Below the pieces are notes generated by a model, which was given only the letters and a program-made list of their open reading frames with translations, was not told the origin of the DNA and searched no databases. Positions 24,915 through 32,911 of a stretch of DNA of 64,000 nucleotides are shown here, piece after piece; position 1 is the first letter of the stretch, and every line of letters begins with the position of its first letter. The stretch is from contig JAFUEH010000009.1 in NCBI GenBank assembly GCA_017463985.1, forward strand, positions 1 to 64,000, written 5' to 3'. Source of the DNA: Eubacterium sp. Lineage in GTDB: Bacteria; Bacillota; Clostridia; Oscillospirales; Acutalibacteraceae. A program made the translations under genes and the position numbers.

Positions 24915-26653
24915 TATTCAAGCACCCCCTTCTGCTGCGTTTTGTTGATCTCGCGGTAGATCTCGCTGCTTTCCAGCAGCTCCTCATGCGTACCGACCGC
25001 GCTGAGCTTGCCCTCGTCGAGCACGAGGATCTTGTCCGCCTCCTGCACCGACGAAATACGCTGTGCAATAATGATCACGGTCGTATCCTTCAGCTCGTGG
25101 TAAAAGCTCTCGCGGATCTTTGCCTCTGTGGCGGTATCGACCGCCGAGGTAGAATCGTCTAATATCAGGATCTTCGGGCTTTTGATCATCGCCCGGGCAA
25201 TGCAAAGGCGCTGCTTCTGACCGCCGGACAGGTTCAGACCGCCCTGCGACAGATCGGTATCGTAGCCGTCCGGCTGCTCGCTCACAAAGCCGTGCGCCTG
25301 TGCCGCTTCGCACGCGCGGATGATCTCCTCGTCCGTCGCGTCAGGCTTGCCCCAGCGGATATTTTCCTTGATCGTGCCGGAAAACAGCACGTTTTTCTGC
25401 AGCACCACGCCGATCAGCTCGCGCAGGGCCTTCAGGTCATAGTCGCGCACATCGACGCCGTCCACCTTAACGCTGCCGCCGTGGACGTCATACAGGCGCG
25501 GGATCAGGTTCACGAGGCTGGATTTGCCGCTGCCGGTGGAGCCGATAATGCCCACCACCGTGCCCGGCTCTGCGGTAAAGGAAATATCCTCCAGCACATC
25601 GTCGCCGTCGTGATAACCGAAATAAACATTTTCAAAAGAGATAGCGCCGCGCGGTGCCTCCGGTACGTACGGTTCCGCCGGATTCACGATATCCACGTCG
25701 GTATCCAGCACCTCTACCACACGGTCGCCGCACGCCTTAGCGCGCGTCAGCTGCAGCAGGAAGATCGATACCATGACGATATTCATCAGCACCTGCACAA
25801 TATAGGAGGCCAATACGGAGATTTGGCCGATATCCATACGGCCGGCCGCCGCGTCGTGCGCGCCCTTGGCATAGATGTAGATAATAACAACATTCAGCAT
25901 CAGGAACATGATCGGCATGACGGTCACGATCAGTCCGGCTGCCTTCGCGCCCTGCGCCGCCAGCTCATCGGACGCATCGTGGAATTTTTCCTTTTCGCGG
26001 TCCTCGCGCACATACGCCTTGACCACGCGGATACCGATCAGGTTTTCCTGCACGACCTGATTGACCTTGTCGATCTTCTTCTGCATTTTTTTAAACATCG
26101 GGAAGCCGTACTTCAGCACCAAGGCGACCACGGCAATGATCACCGGCAGTAAAATGACGATAATGATCGACACGCGCCAGTTGATCGAGAACGCAAAGAA
26201 GGCAGACACGACCAGCAGCGCCGGCGCGCGCACTAAAATCCGCAGCACCATCAGCAGGGTATTTTGCAGCATCGTCACGTCGTTGGTCAGCCGCGTTGTC
26301 AGCGACGAGGTAGAAAACGTGTCGATATTCTTAAAGGAAAAGCTGCTGATCTTGGCATACAGATCCTTGCGGAGACGGTAGGAAAAGCGCTGCGCCACAA
26401 CGGAGGAGGCCTTCATCGTCGCCAGACCGCCGCAAAGCCCGAGCACCGCCATACCGAACATCATCAAGCCCGTCCGGACAACCTTGCCGGTAATATTTTC
26501 GCCGCTGTCCGCCGCCAGCGAAACGCTGTTATACACCAAATTGGAAATAGACGGCAGCGCCAGCTCGCAGACCGCCTCGGTAATCATACCGGCAGCCGAT
26601 ACGAGGCACAGCAGCCCCAGCCCCTTCAGGTATTTGGAAAGCTTTTTTATCAA
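24914..26653 (-). CDS. Heterodimeric ABC exporter, degenerate-site half
   Basis: The 579-residue half-transporter has six helices (N-terminal ABC_membrane domain to about residue 310) and an ATPase with Walker A GSTGSGKSS and signature LSGGQKQRL. However, Walker B ends in ILILDDSTSAVD (Asp instead of catalytic Glu) and the H-loop is VIIIAQRIS (Gln instead of His). These replacements mark the non-hydrolysing partner of heterodimeric exporters. The start is TTG, placed after GGAAGTG. It is first in the two-gene operon, with a dyad just downstream of its promoter. Confidence 0.9.
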   Translation of the reverse strand: MIKKLSKYLKGLGLLCLVSAAGMITEAVCELALPSISNLVYNSVSLAADSGENITGKVVRTGLMMFGMAVLGLCGGLATMKASSVVAQRFSYRLRKDLYAKISSFSFKNIDTFSTSSLTTRLTNDVTMLQNTLLMVLRILVRAPALLVVSAFFAFSINWRVSIIIVILLPVIIAVVALVLKYGFPMFKKMQKKIDKVNQVVQENLIGIRVVKAYVREDREKEKFHDASDELAAQGAKAAGLIVTVMPIMFLMLNVVIIYIYAKGAHDAAAGRMDIGQISVLASYIVQVLMNIVMVSIFLLQLTRAKACGDRVVEVLDTDVDIVNPAEPYVPEAPRGAISFENVYFGYHDGDDVLEDISFTAEPGTVVGIIGSTGSGKSSLVNLIPRLYDVHGGSVKVDGVDVRDYDLKALRELIGVVLQKNVLFSGTIKENIRWGKPDATDEEIIRACEAAQAHGFVSEQPDGYDTDLSQGGLNLSGGQKQRLCIARAMIKSPKILILDDSTSAVDTATEAKIRESFYHELKDTTVIIIAQRISSVQEADKILVLDEGKLSAVGTHEELLESSEIYREINKTQQKGVLE

Positions 26654-26686
26654 AGGATCACTTCCTTATCCGGTTCTATTAATTGC

Positions 26687-26710
26687 GTACAATCTATTGG
26701 ATTGTTGTAC
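26687..26710 (-). promoter_or_regulatory. Dyad (candidate operator) before the ABC exporter genes
   Basis: ACAATC (26689-26694) and GATTGT (26700-26705) form a perfect six-base dyad around TATTG, with GTAC at both outer ends offset by three bases. It lies just after the -10 box, where a MarR- or GntR-type repressor could block transcription. No regulator gene is adjacent. Confidence 0.45.
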
Positions 26711-26739
26711 ATAATACCATATATTTAAAATAATATCAA
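26711..26739 (-). promoter_or_regulatory. Promoter of the ABC exporter operon
   Basis: Minus-strand TTGATA (26734-26739), 17-base spacer and TATTAT (26711-26716). Confidence 0.75.
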
Positions 26740-26761
26740 TACCTTCAAAGCATATTTCTTA

Positions 26762-26790
26762 TTGACAAGCTAAAGTAATTGTAATAGAAT
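26762..26790 (+). promoter_or_regulatory. Promoter of rsmA
   Basis: TTGACA (26762-26767), 17-base spacer and TAGAAT (26785-26790). Confidence 0.8.
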
Positions 26791-26818
26791 ACGTACATAC
26801 TATTTTGGGAAGGTCACT

Positions 26819-27679
26819 ATGGATTACAACTTATGCGACCGGCAGACCGTGGAACGGCTGCTGAAAAAGCACGGCTTCACCTTTTCCAAGGCGATGGGCC
26901 AAAATTTTTTAATAGACGGCAGCGTCTGTCCGGCGATGGCCGCTGCCCTGCACGCAGACGAAACGACCGGCGTGCTGGAGATCGGTCCCGGGATCGGCGT
27001 CCTGACCAAGGAGCTGTGCCGCGTGGCCGGCAAGGTCACCGCCGTGGAGCTGGACAAGCGGCTGTTTCCGCTGCTGGCGGAGACGCTCGGGGATTATCCG
27101 CAGCTTTCGCTGGTTGAGGGCGACATCCTGCACTTAGACCTGCCGGCACTGCTGACCGAGCACTTTGACGGTTGCAGCCGGATTAAGGTCTGCGCGAACC
27201 TGCCGTATTACATCACGTCGCCCGTGATCATGACCCTGCTGGAGAGTCACCTGCCGGTGGACGAGCTGGTAGTGATGGTCCAAAAGGAGGCGGCCGAGCG
27301 GCTTTGCGCGCCTGTCGGCACACGGGAAGCCGGTGCGGTCAGCGTAGCAGTGCAGTATTACGGCGAAAGCGAGATCCTGTTCGAGGTCGGACGGGAAAGC
27401 TTTTTACCGGCGCCGAAGGTGGACAGCGCGGTCATCCGTATCCGCTTACGGCAGGAGCCGCTGTTCCCGCTGGACAGCGAAAAGCAATTTTTCACTTTTG
27501 TAAAGGCTGCCTTTTCACAGCGGCGCAAAACGCTCGTCAATTCCGTTTCCGGCACGCTGCACCTGCCGAAGGACGAGGTGCTGGCGGCACTGGCGGCGCT
27601 TTCGCTGCCGGCAGGCATACGGGCGGAGCAACTAACAATGGAGGATTTTGCAGGACTGTACAACGCCCTGCAGCGATAA
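26819..27679 (+). CDS. rsmA: 16S rRNA dimethyladenosine transferase
   Basis: The 286-residue SAM-dependent enzyme methylates two adjacent adenines near the 3' end of 16S rRNA during 30S maturation. It has FSKAMGQNFLIDGSVC, the SAM loop LEIGPGIGVLTKEL, the acidic VELDKRLF and the catalytic NLPYYITSPVI. Length and start are normal, with GGGAAGG before the ATG. It stands alone behind its own promoter; the structured element described below starts 10 bases after the stop. Confidence 0.96.
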   Translation: MDYNLCDRQTVERLLKKHGFTFSKAMGQNFLIDGSVCPAMAAALHADETTGVLEIGPGIGVLTKELCRVAGKVTAVELDKRLFPLLAETLGDYPQLSLVEGDILHLDLPALLTEHFDGCSRIKVCANLPYYITSPVIMTLLESHLPVDELVVMVQKEAAERLCAPVGTREAGAVSVAVQYYGESEILFEVGRESFLPAPKVDSAVIRIRLRQEPLFPLDSEKQFFTFVKAAFSQRRKTLVNSVSGTLHLPKDEVLAALAALSLPAGIRAEQLTMEDFAGLYNALQR

Positions 27680-27689
27680 GCAATGGCTG

Positions 27690-27970
27690 TTAGCCATAGC
27701 GCTCGCATTTGAACCACGGTTTAGAATGGCAAATTGACCTTATTTCTGCGTTGAAAATGCTCGCAATACGGCAAGTATTCCTGTGCTTTTCGCCTTGAAC
27801 TAAGCCCAATTTGCTCATTCTAAACTGCAAAGCACCTAAAACCGTAGGAGTTAAGATGAAGTTTGGTGCTTTGAGGGCGCAGCTTGGCTGTCGCCAAGCA
27901 AGAACGAAAACATCAAAATTCACTTAAATACCCGGTTTTAGGCGGGTTCGAATACGAGTGCTATGGCTAA
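27690..27970 (+). repeat. Structured three-way-junction element, copy 1 (candidate RNA)
   Basis: Outer arms 27690-27715 and 27945-27970 pair over 26 positions with two G-U pairs and one mismatch. Inside are two hairpins. P2 pairs 27719-27736 with 27807-27825 (18 bp with one bulged base) and contains inner stems AATAC/GTATT and GAAAA/TTTTC. P3 pairs CCTAAAACCG (27835-27844) with CGGTTTTAGG (27933-27942). The blocks TGCTCGCAA, TTCCTG and GCCTTG recur in copy 2 at 32910-33185 in the same orientation. The right outer arm includes the ATG (27963) of the MATE gene. No protein reading frame explains it. Confidence 0.75.
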
Positions 27971-29381
27971 GGACAACACAAGGGTTTTCAGCGATTACAG
28001 CGTACCGAAGGCGGTGGCGACGCTCGCCGTGCCATCGATGCTGGGAATGCTGATCAATATTATCTACAACCTGGCGGACACCTTCTTTGTCGGCCAGACA
28101 GGCGACGCCAACCAAGTCTCCGCCGTATCGGTTTCGATGCCGCTGTTTTTGCTGTTTATGGCGCTCGGCAACCTGTTCGGCGTGGGCGGCTGCGCCTTTA
28201 TCAGCCGGTCGCTCGGAGAGGGGCGGCGCGAGCGGATCAAGGCGATCTCCTCCTTCTGCCTTTACGGGAGCGTACTGGCGAGCGCCGTGCTGGCGGTGCT
28301 GTTTTTGCTGTTCCGTCGGCCGCTGCTCTATCTTGTCGGCGCGTCGGATTTCAGCATTGACTACGCGACGGATTACCTGTTTTGGGTCGCGCTCGGCGCC
28401 CCGTTCGTCACCGGCTCGATCACGCTGTGTAACCTGATCCGCGGCGAGGGCGCTGCGAAGGAGTCCATGACTGGCATGGTGCTCGGTCAGCTGACCAATA
28501 TTATCCTCGACCCGATCTTTATCCTGCACAGCGGCGACCGTCTGTTTTTCTTTCACCTGCCGTTCGGCTTTGGCATGGGCGTGGCCGGCGCGGCGATCGC
28601 GACGGTGCTGGGCAATGTCGTCTCCGTCCTGTTTTTCGTTGTCTATTTTCTGCGCGGCAAATCCATTTTATCCATCACGCCGTCACGCTTTTCTGCCAAG
28701 GGCGGCATCTTCAAGGGCGTTGTCAGCGTCGGTGCGCCGGCAGCGCTGAACAACCTGCTGATGAGCGTTTCCAACATCGTCATCAATATGTTCCTGTCGC
28801 ATTACGGGGACAACGCGGTGGCCGCCATGGGTGTGGCGATGAAGGCCAATATGCTGGTCGTCATGCTGCAGCTCGGTCTGGCGCAGGGTATCCAGCCGCT
28901 GGTGGGCTACTGCTACGGCGCCAAAAACTACAACCGGATGAAAAAATCCATCCTGTTCGGCATTGCGTGCAACATCGTGATCGGTACGGTCATGACGGCG
29001 TTTTATCTGTTCTTCCGCCGGCAGGTCATTGCGGTGTTCATCGACAACGCGGAGGTCATCGAGTACGGCGTTAAAATGCTGACGGCGCTCATGGCACCCG
29101 GACCGCTGATCGGTATCATCTTTATCATCAACTTCTCGTTCCAGGGCATGGGCAAGGGCTTCCAGTCGCTGATACTGGCCGCCGGCAGGCAGGGACTGAT
29201 TTATCTGCCGCTGCTGTTCATCATGGACGCGCTGGTCGGACTGGAGGGACTGATCTGGGCACAGCCGGCCGCAGACGCCGTGTGCATTGTGCTGTCGCTC
29301 GTTATGTTCCTGGTGACGGTCAACAAACTCCAGCGGCAAGAGCAACACCAAATACAAAACCAAACAAATATAAAGCCGTGA
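27963..29381 (+). CDS. MATE-family efflux transporter
   Basis: The 472-residue protein has about twelve membrane helices in two similar halves, typical of MATE antiporters (SVPKAVATLAVPSMLGMLIN, NLADTFFVGQTGD, then MGVAMKANMLVVMLQLGLAQ and QPLVGYCYGAKNYNRMK). These exporters use Na+ or H+ gradients to expel drugs or metabolites. The start codon lies within the outer stem of structured element copy 1 and has no clear ribosome site, so expression may depend on RNA folding. The last codons form part of the terminator stem. Substrate unknown. Confidence 0.92.
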   Translation: MAKDNTRVFSDYSVPKAVATLAVPSMLGMLINIIYNLADTFFVGQTGDANQVSAVSVSMPLFLLFMALGNLFGVGGCAFISRSLGEGRRERIKAISSFCLYGSVLASAVLAVLFLLFRRPLLYLVGASDFSIDYATDYLFWVALGAPFVTGSITLCNLIRGEGAAKESMTGMVLGQLTNIILDPIFILHSGDRLFFFHLPFGFGMGVAGAAIATVLGNVVSVLFFVVYFLRGKSILSITPSRFSAKGGIFKGVVSVGAPAALNNLLMSVSNIVINMFLSHYGDNAVAAMGVAMKANMLVVMLQLGLAQGIQPLVGYCYGAKNYNRMKKSILFGIACNIVIGTVMTAFYLFFRRQVIAVFIDNAEVIEYGVKMLTALMAPGPLIGIIFIINFSFQGMGKGFQSLILAAGRQGLIYLPLLFIMDALVGLEGLIWAQPAADAVCIVLSLVMFLVTVNKLQRQEQHQIQNQTNIKP

Positions 29382-29400
29382 AAATCACGGCTTTTTCTTT
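29372..29400 (+). terminator. Terminator overlapping the MATE stop codon
   Basis: AAAGCCGTGA (29372-29381)/TCACGGCTTT (29385-29394), then T run. The TGA stop codon is part of the left arm. Confidence 0.88.
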
Positions 29401-29582
29401 TTCGTTGCTGCTTGTCCGATAAATCGGGAAAAATAACGATAGAATCTATGAAGGTCGCCGGAGCGCACCGGAGAACAGCGCGGATTGACCACTACAGGAA
29501 TAACACGTGCCGGCGGCTGACACAAGGGGTAGTGGTCGCTGTGAATGAATTGTAAATTCCGTTCACAAACAGGCACAACATA
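29401..29582. other. Gene-free stretch with a long hairpin
   Basis: Between the MATE terminator and the NfeD promoter a hairpin can form: ACAGCG (29475-29480) and GACCACTAC (29487-29495) with GTAGTGGTC (29529-29537) and CGCTGT (29537-29542, sharing one C). A six-base bulge and a 33-base loop remain. A second small hairpin CCGG/CCGG is at 29457-29470. It may be a small RNA, but I found no promoter for it. Confidence 0.4.
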
Positions 29583-29611
29583 TTGAAATTTTTCGCAATT
29601 TGTGGTATAAT
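29583..29611 (+). promoter_or_regulatory. Promoter of the NfeD/stomatin operon
   Basis: TTGAAA (29583-29588), 17-base spacer and TATAAT (29606-29611). The roughly 100-nt leader contains an AT-rich hairpin (AATATAATA/TATTATATT, around 29651-29682). Confidence 0.8.
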
Positions 29612-29720
29612 TAGATCAACATATAGGGCAAGCAAGCCGCGCTTGTTCACAATATAATAAGAATAAAAATACCTATTATATTGGCGCCCCGTATGCACTA
29701 TCAGGAAAGGAGCAGAGGGT

Positions 29721-30152
29721 ATGAACATGATACTGCTGTGGGCGATTGCCGCGGTCGTTTTTGCCGTGCTGGAGGGCGTGACCGCGCAGCTCGTATCGAT
29801 TTGGTTTGTGACGGGCTCCGTCGCGGCGCTGATTGCCGCCGTCTGCGGCGCGCCGATCTGGCTGCAGGCCGTGCTGTTTTTCGCCGTATCGCTGGCGGTG
29901 CTGGCGCTGGTGAGACCGATGATTAAAAAGCAGCTGAAAACCGTGCGCCACAAAACCAATGCCGACCGCTGTATCGGACAGCAAGGGGTCGTGCTGGAGG
30001 CAATTGATAACCTGCACACCACCGGTCAGGTCAAGGTGGACGGTAAGGTATGGACGGCCCGCTCCTCCGACAACAGCATTATCCCCAAGGACAGCCTTGT
30101 GACGGTGGATAAAATCGACGGCGTTAAGCTGATCGTGACGCCGACTGAATAA
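29721..30152 (+). CDS. NfeD-family membrane protein
   Basis: The 143-residue protein has membrane helices in its first 75 residues (LLWAIAAVVFAVLEGVTAQL, AVLFFAVSLAVLALV) and a C-terminal OB-fold domain (IGQQGVVLEAIDNLHTTGQV ... IPKDSLVTVDKIDGVKLIV). Short NfeD proteins are encoded with SPFH/stomatin proteins and are thought to help organise membrane microdomains. Here the stomatin gene follows 32 bases later. AGGAG lies eight bases before the ATG. Confidence 0.9.
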   Translation: MNMILLWAIAAVVFAVLEGVTAQLVSIWFVTGSVAALIAAVCGAPIWLQAVLFFAVSLAVLALVRPMIKKQLKTVRHKTNADRCIGQQGVVLEAIDNLHTTGQVKVDGKVWTARSSDNSIIPKDSLVTVDKIDGVKLIVTPTE

Positions 30153-30184
30153 AAACCCATTGATAAACAGAAAAGGAGTAAACG

Positions 30185-31114
30185 ATGAATCCTACAGTTA
30201 TTATTGTTATTGTATTAATTTTTGTGCTGCTGGCAGCGCTGGTGCTGACCAACATCCGTATCGTGCCGCAGTCCAAGGCGTTCGTGCTGGAGCGGCTCGG
30301 TGCTTATCAGCAGACCTGGGACACGGGTCTGCATGTCAAAATCCCCTTTATCGACAGAATCGCCAAAACGGTTTCCCTCAAGGAGCAGGTAGTGGACTTT
30401 CCGCCCCAGCCCGTGATCACGAAGGATAACGTCACCATGCAGATCGACACGGTCGTCTTCTTCCAGATCACCGACCCAAAGCTGTACTGCTACGGCGTAG
30501 AAAGCCCGATCTCCGCGATCGAAAACCTGTCCGCGACGACGCTGCGTAACATCATCGGTGAGCTGGAGCTTGACTCCACGCTGACCTCCCGTGATACGAT
30601 CAACGCCAAGATCCGCGTGATTTTGGACGAGGCGACCGACCCGTGGGGCATCAAGGTGAACCGCGTCGAGCTGAAAAACATCATCCCGCCGCGTGAAATT
30701 CAGGACGCGATGGAAAAGCAGATGAAGGCAGAGCGTGAAAGACGTGAGGCGATCCTGCGCGCCGAGGGTGAAAAGCAGTCCAGAATCCTCGTTGCCGAGG
30801 GTCACAAGGAATCTAAGATCCTCGAGGCAGAGGCGGAAAAGCAGTCTGCGATCCTGCGCGCCGAGGCAGCCAAGGAAGCCAAGATCCGTGAGGCGGAGGG
30901 CGAGGCGCTCGCCATCGAAAAGGTACAGACCGCCAGCGCGGAAGCCATCAAGCTGCTCAACGAAGCGGACGCCAACGAGGCCGTCATCAAGCTGAAGGCG
31001 CTGGAGGCCTTCGCCAAGGCTGCCGACGGTCAGGCGACCAAGATCATTATCCCGTCCGAAATTCAGTCCGTCGCCGGACTGGCAGAGGGCATCCTTTCCA
31101 CCGTCAAGAAGTAA
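30185..31114 (+). CDS. SPFH/stomatin-like membrane protein
   Basis: The 309-residue protein has an N-terminal membrane helix (residues 3-22), then the SPFH domain (RIVPQSKAFVLERLGAYQQT, QVVDFPPQPVITKDNVTMQI, INAKIRVILDEATDPWGIKV) and a long Glu/Lys/Ala coiled coil (about 190-265). This is the YbbK/QmcA (slipin) type that assembles into ring-like scaffolds on the membrane. Pairing with NfeD is standard. Strong AAGGAG ribosome site. Confidence 0.93.
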   Translation: MNPTVIIVIVLIFVLLAALVLTNIRIVPQSKAFVLERLGAYQQTWDTGLHVKIPFIDRIAKTVSLKEQVVDFPPQPVITKDNVTMQIDTVVFFQITDPKLYCYGVESPISAIENLSATTLRNIIGELELDSTLTSRDTINAKIRVILDEATDPWGIKVNRVELKNIIPPREIQDAMEKQMKAERERREAILRAEGEKQSRILVAEGHKESKILEAEAEKQSAILRAEAAKEAKIREAEGEALAIEKVQTASAEAIKLLNEADANEAVIKLKALEAFAKAADGQATKIIIPSEIQSVAGLAEGILSTVKK

Positions 31115-31156
31115 CCGAACCGGCGACAAACCAGCAAAAAAGCAACTAAAAAAAGA

Positions 31157-31178
31157 GGCAGCTTGCGCTGCCTTTTTT
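31157..31178 (+). terminator. Terminator of the NfeD/stomatin operon
   Basis: GGCAGC (31157-31162)/GCTGCC (31167-31172) followed by TTTTTT. Confidence 0.85.
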
Positions 31179-31281
31179 GTATGCGTGTATGCGATTGATA
31201 GCGATGTAAGTGGATAATAGCCGAATCAACGCGAAGCATGTCGGTTTTGCGTAGGGGTGTTTAAGCACCTTTGCAACCGTC

Positions 31282-32421
31282 TTAATCACTGATATCGGTA
31301 TCCATCGCGATATCTACTGTATATTCCGGATAGGCTGACTGAATTTCAGCCTCAATATCCTGCAGCAGGTGCGGATTTTGGTTGTCAAAATCGGCAATAA
31401 AGTCAATGGAGACCGTGCCCTGCGCCTCGTCAAAATAGAAGCCGTGCGTCTGTAAAATGTGCGGATGGGCATAGATGATTTTTTCCACCGTTTCGCGGAT
31501 GGCCGCCGCCTTTTCGCTCTTGGTATTATAGGAATAGATGCTGACCGCCGTCACATAAATGCCGTGCTCCGCCAGCACGCGCCGCTGAATTTCACGCGTC
31601 ATGGCGTCGATTTGGTCGGCTGTCATCGTGTCGGGAATTTCAACATGAACCGATGCCAGGTAGTTGTTTGGACCGTAGTTATTGAGCACCAGATCGTACG
31701 CACCGCGCACACCGTCCACACTGCACACTGTCTTTTTGATCCCCTTGGAGAGGTCCGCGTCCGGCCGTTCACCGAGGATTTTACTGAGCGTTTCACGCAG
31801 CATATCTACGCCGCTCTTGATGATCACAAGCGAAATGAGCACGCCGAGGTAAGCCTCCAGGCTGACGCCCCACACGAGGTAGATCACCGCGGCGAGCACG
31901 GTAGAGGCAGAGATCACCGCGTCAAACAGCGCGTCGGCACCGGAGGCGGACAGCGCGTCAGAGGCGGTCTTTTTGCCCATTCGTTTAAAATAGGTACCCA
32001 GCAGCAGCTTCACGGCAACGGCCACGCCGACGATCACCAGGGAAACCGTCGAATACGTCGCCTCCTCCGGATGAAGGATCTGCTTCACCGAGCTGACGAG
32101 CGAGCTGACGCCGGCATACAGCACCAGCACGGCGATCACAGCCGAGGTCAGGTATTCGATCCTGCCGTAGCCGAGCGGATGCTTTTTATCCGCCGGCTTT
32201 CCGGCGAGCTTCATGCCGATGATCGTGATCAGCGAGGACAGCGCGTCGCTTAAATTATTGATGGCGTCCAGCACGATCGCGATCGAGTTCGTCAACAGAC
32301 CGATGACCGCCTTAAACGCCACCAGCAGCACGTTCGTGCCGATACCGACAAGGCTGGTTTTCATGATTTGTTTTTCGCGCTCGATCAGCTGTTCCTTGAT
32401 ATGATTGGTTGTCTGTGCCAT
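31282..32421 (-). CDS. Cation diffusion facilitator, possibly a Mn2+ exporter
   Basis: The 379-residue protein has six membrane helices and a C-terminal cytoplasmic dimerisation domain, as in CDF transporters, plus an extra C-terminal segment. The metal-site helices read LDAINNLSDALSS (Asn and Asp four apart) and GADALFDAVISAS (Asp and Asp). Zinc transporters normally have His/Asp here; an N-D-D-D site is described for the streptococcal Mn2+ exporter MntE, so manganese is a fair guess. The long reading frame starts at 32580, but GGTGAT precedes the ATG at 32421 where CDF homology begins. It is divergent from superoxide reductase with overlapping promoters. Confidence 0.9.
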   Translation of the reverse strand: MAQTTNHIKEQLIEREKQIMKTSLVGIGTNVLLVAFKAVIGLLTNSIAIVLDAINNLSDALSSLITIIGMKLAGKPADKKHPLGYGRIEYLTSAVIAVLVLYAGVSSLVSSVKQILHPEEATYSTVSLVIVGVAVAVKLLLGTYFKRMGKKTASDALSASGADALFDAVISASTVLAAVIYLVWGVSLEAYLGVLISLVIIKSGVDMLRETLSKILGERPDADLSKGIKKTVCSVDGVRGAYDLVLNNYGPNNYLASVHVEIPDTMTADQIDAMTREIQRRVLAEHGIYVTAVSIYSYNTKSEKAAAIRETVEKIIYAHPHILQTHGFYFDEAQGTVSIDFIADFDNQNPHLLQDIEAEIQSAYPEYTVDIAMDTDISD

Positions 32422-32463
32422 GGTATCACCTTTTATCAAATTTAATTGTATTAAATCATTTAT

Positions 32464-32492
32464 ATTATACTGAACTACTTTACAAAATGCAA
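32464..32492 (-). promoter_or_regulatory. Promoter of the CDF exporter gene
   Basis: Minus-strand TTGCAT (32487-32492), 17-base spacer and TATAAT (32464-32469). It overlaps the divergent dfx promoter. Confidence 0.78.
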
Positions 32493-32507
32493 TCCTTTCG
32501 GTATAAT
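32479..32507 (+). promoter_or_regulatory. Promoter of the superoxide reductase gene
   Basis: TTTACA (32479-32484), 17-base spacer and TATAAT (32502-32507). Its -35 lies within the spacer of the opposing CDF promoter, so the two polymerases would compete. Confidence 0.82.
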
Positions 32508-32539
32508 AAAGGGGAAATAAAGCATAAGGAGGCTTTGCT

Positions 32540-32911
32540 ATGAAATTTTTTAAATGCTCCCACTGCGGTAACATTATCACCTTTATGGAAAATAAGGGCG
32601 TTCCGGTAATGTGCTGCGGTCAGAAAATGGACGAAATCATCCCCGGCGCGGTGGACGCCGCGGCAGAAAAGCACGTGCCGGTGATCGCCGTGGACGGCGA
32701 CAAGGTAACCGTCACCGTCGGTGATGTAGCGCACCCGATGACGGAGGAGCACCACATCGCCTGGATCGTCGTAGAAACCGAAAACGGCTTCCAGAAGAAA
32801 ACGCTCGATCCGACCGGCGCACCGCAGGCAGTATTCAGCCTGGCCGGTGAAAAGCTCGTTGCCGCGTACGCTTACTGCAATCTGCACGGTCTGTGGAAGG
32901 CGGAGGCATAA
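32540..32911 (+). CDS. dfx: Desulfoferrodoxin (superoxide reductase)
   Basis: The 123-residue protein has an N-terminal desulforedoxin domain (CSHCG ... CCGQK, four Cys for iron) and a C-terminal superoxide reductase domain with EEHHIAWI and YCNLHGLWK, supplying the His and Cys of the catalytic iron. It reduces superoxide to peroxide without making oxygen, a hallmark of anaerobes. AAGGAGG lies upstream. The stop codon is inside the outer arm of structured element copy 2, followed by rubrerythrin, which removes the peroxide product. Confidence 0.95.
   Translation: MKFFKCSHCGNIITFMENKGVPVMCCGQKMDEIIPGAVDAAAEKHVPVIAVDGDKVTVTVGDVAHPMTEEHHIAWIVVETENGFQKKTLDPTGAPQAVFSLAGEKLVAAYAYCNLHGLWKAEA

Noticed and set aside
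27941-27960. tRNA T-arm-like GGTTCGAA
   Set aside because: No acceptor stem, anticodon arm or D arm of tRNA size is present; the bases pair with the left arm of the structured element.
27924-28556. Open frame of 210 codons on the minus strand opposite the MATE gene
   Set aside because: Composition is typical of antisense frames in GC-rich genes; no ribosome site and no recognisable domain.
31180-31281. Third copy of the structured element
   Set aside because: It shares a short TTTAAGCACC-like string, but the conserved blocks and long paired arms are missing.
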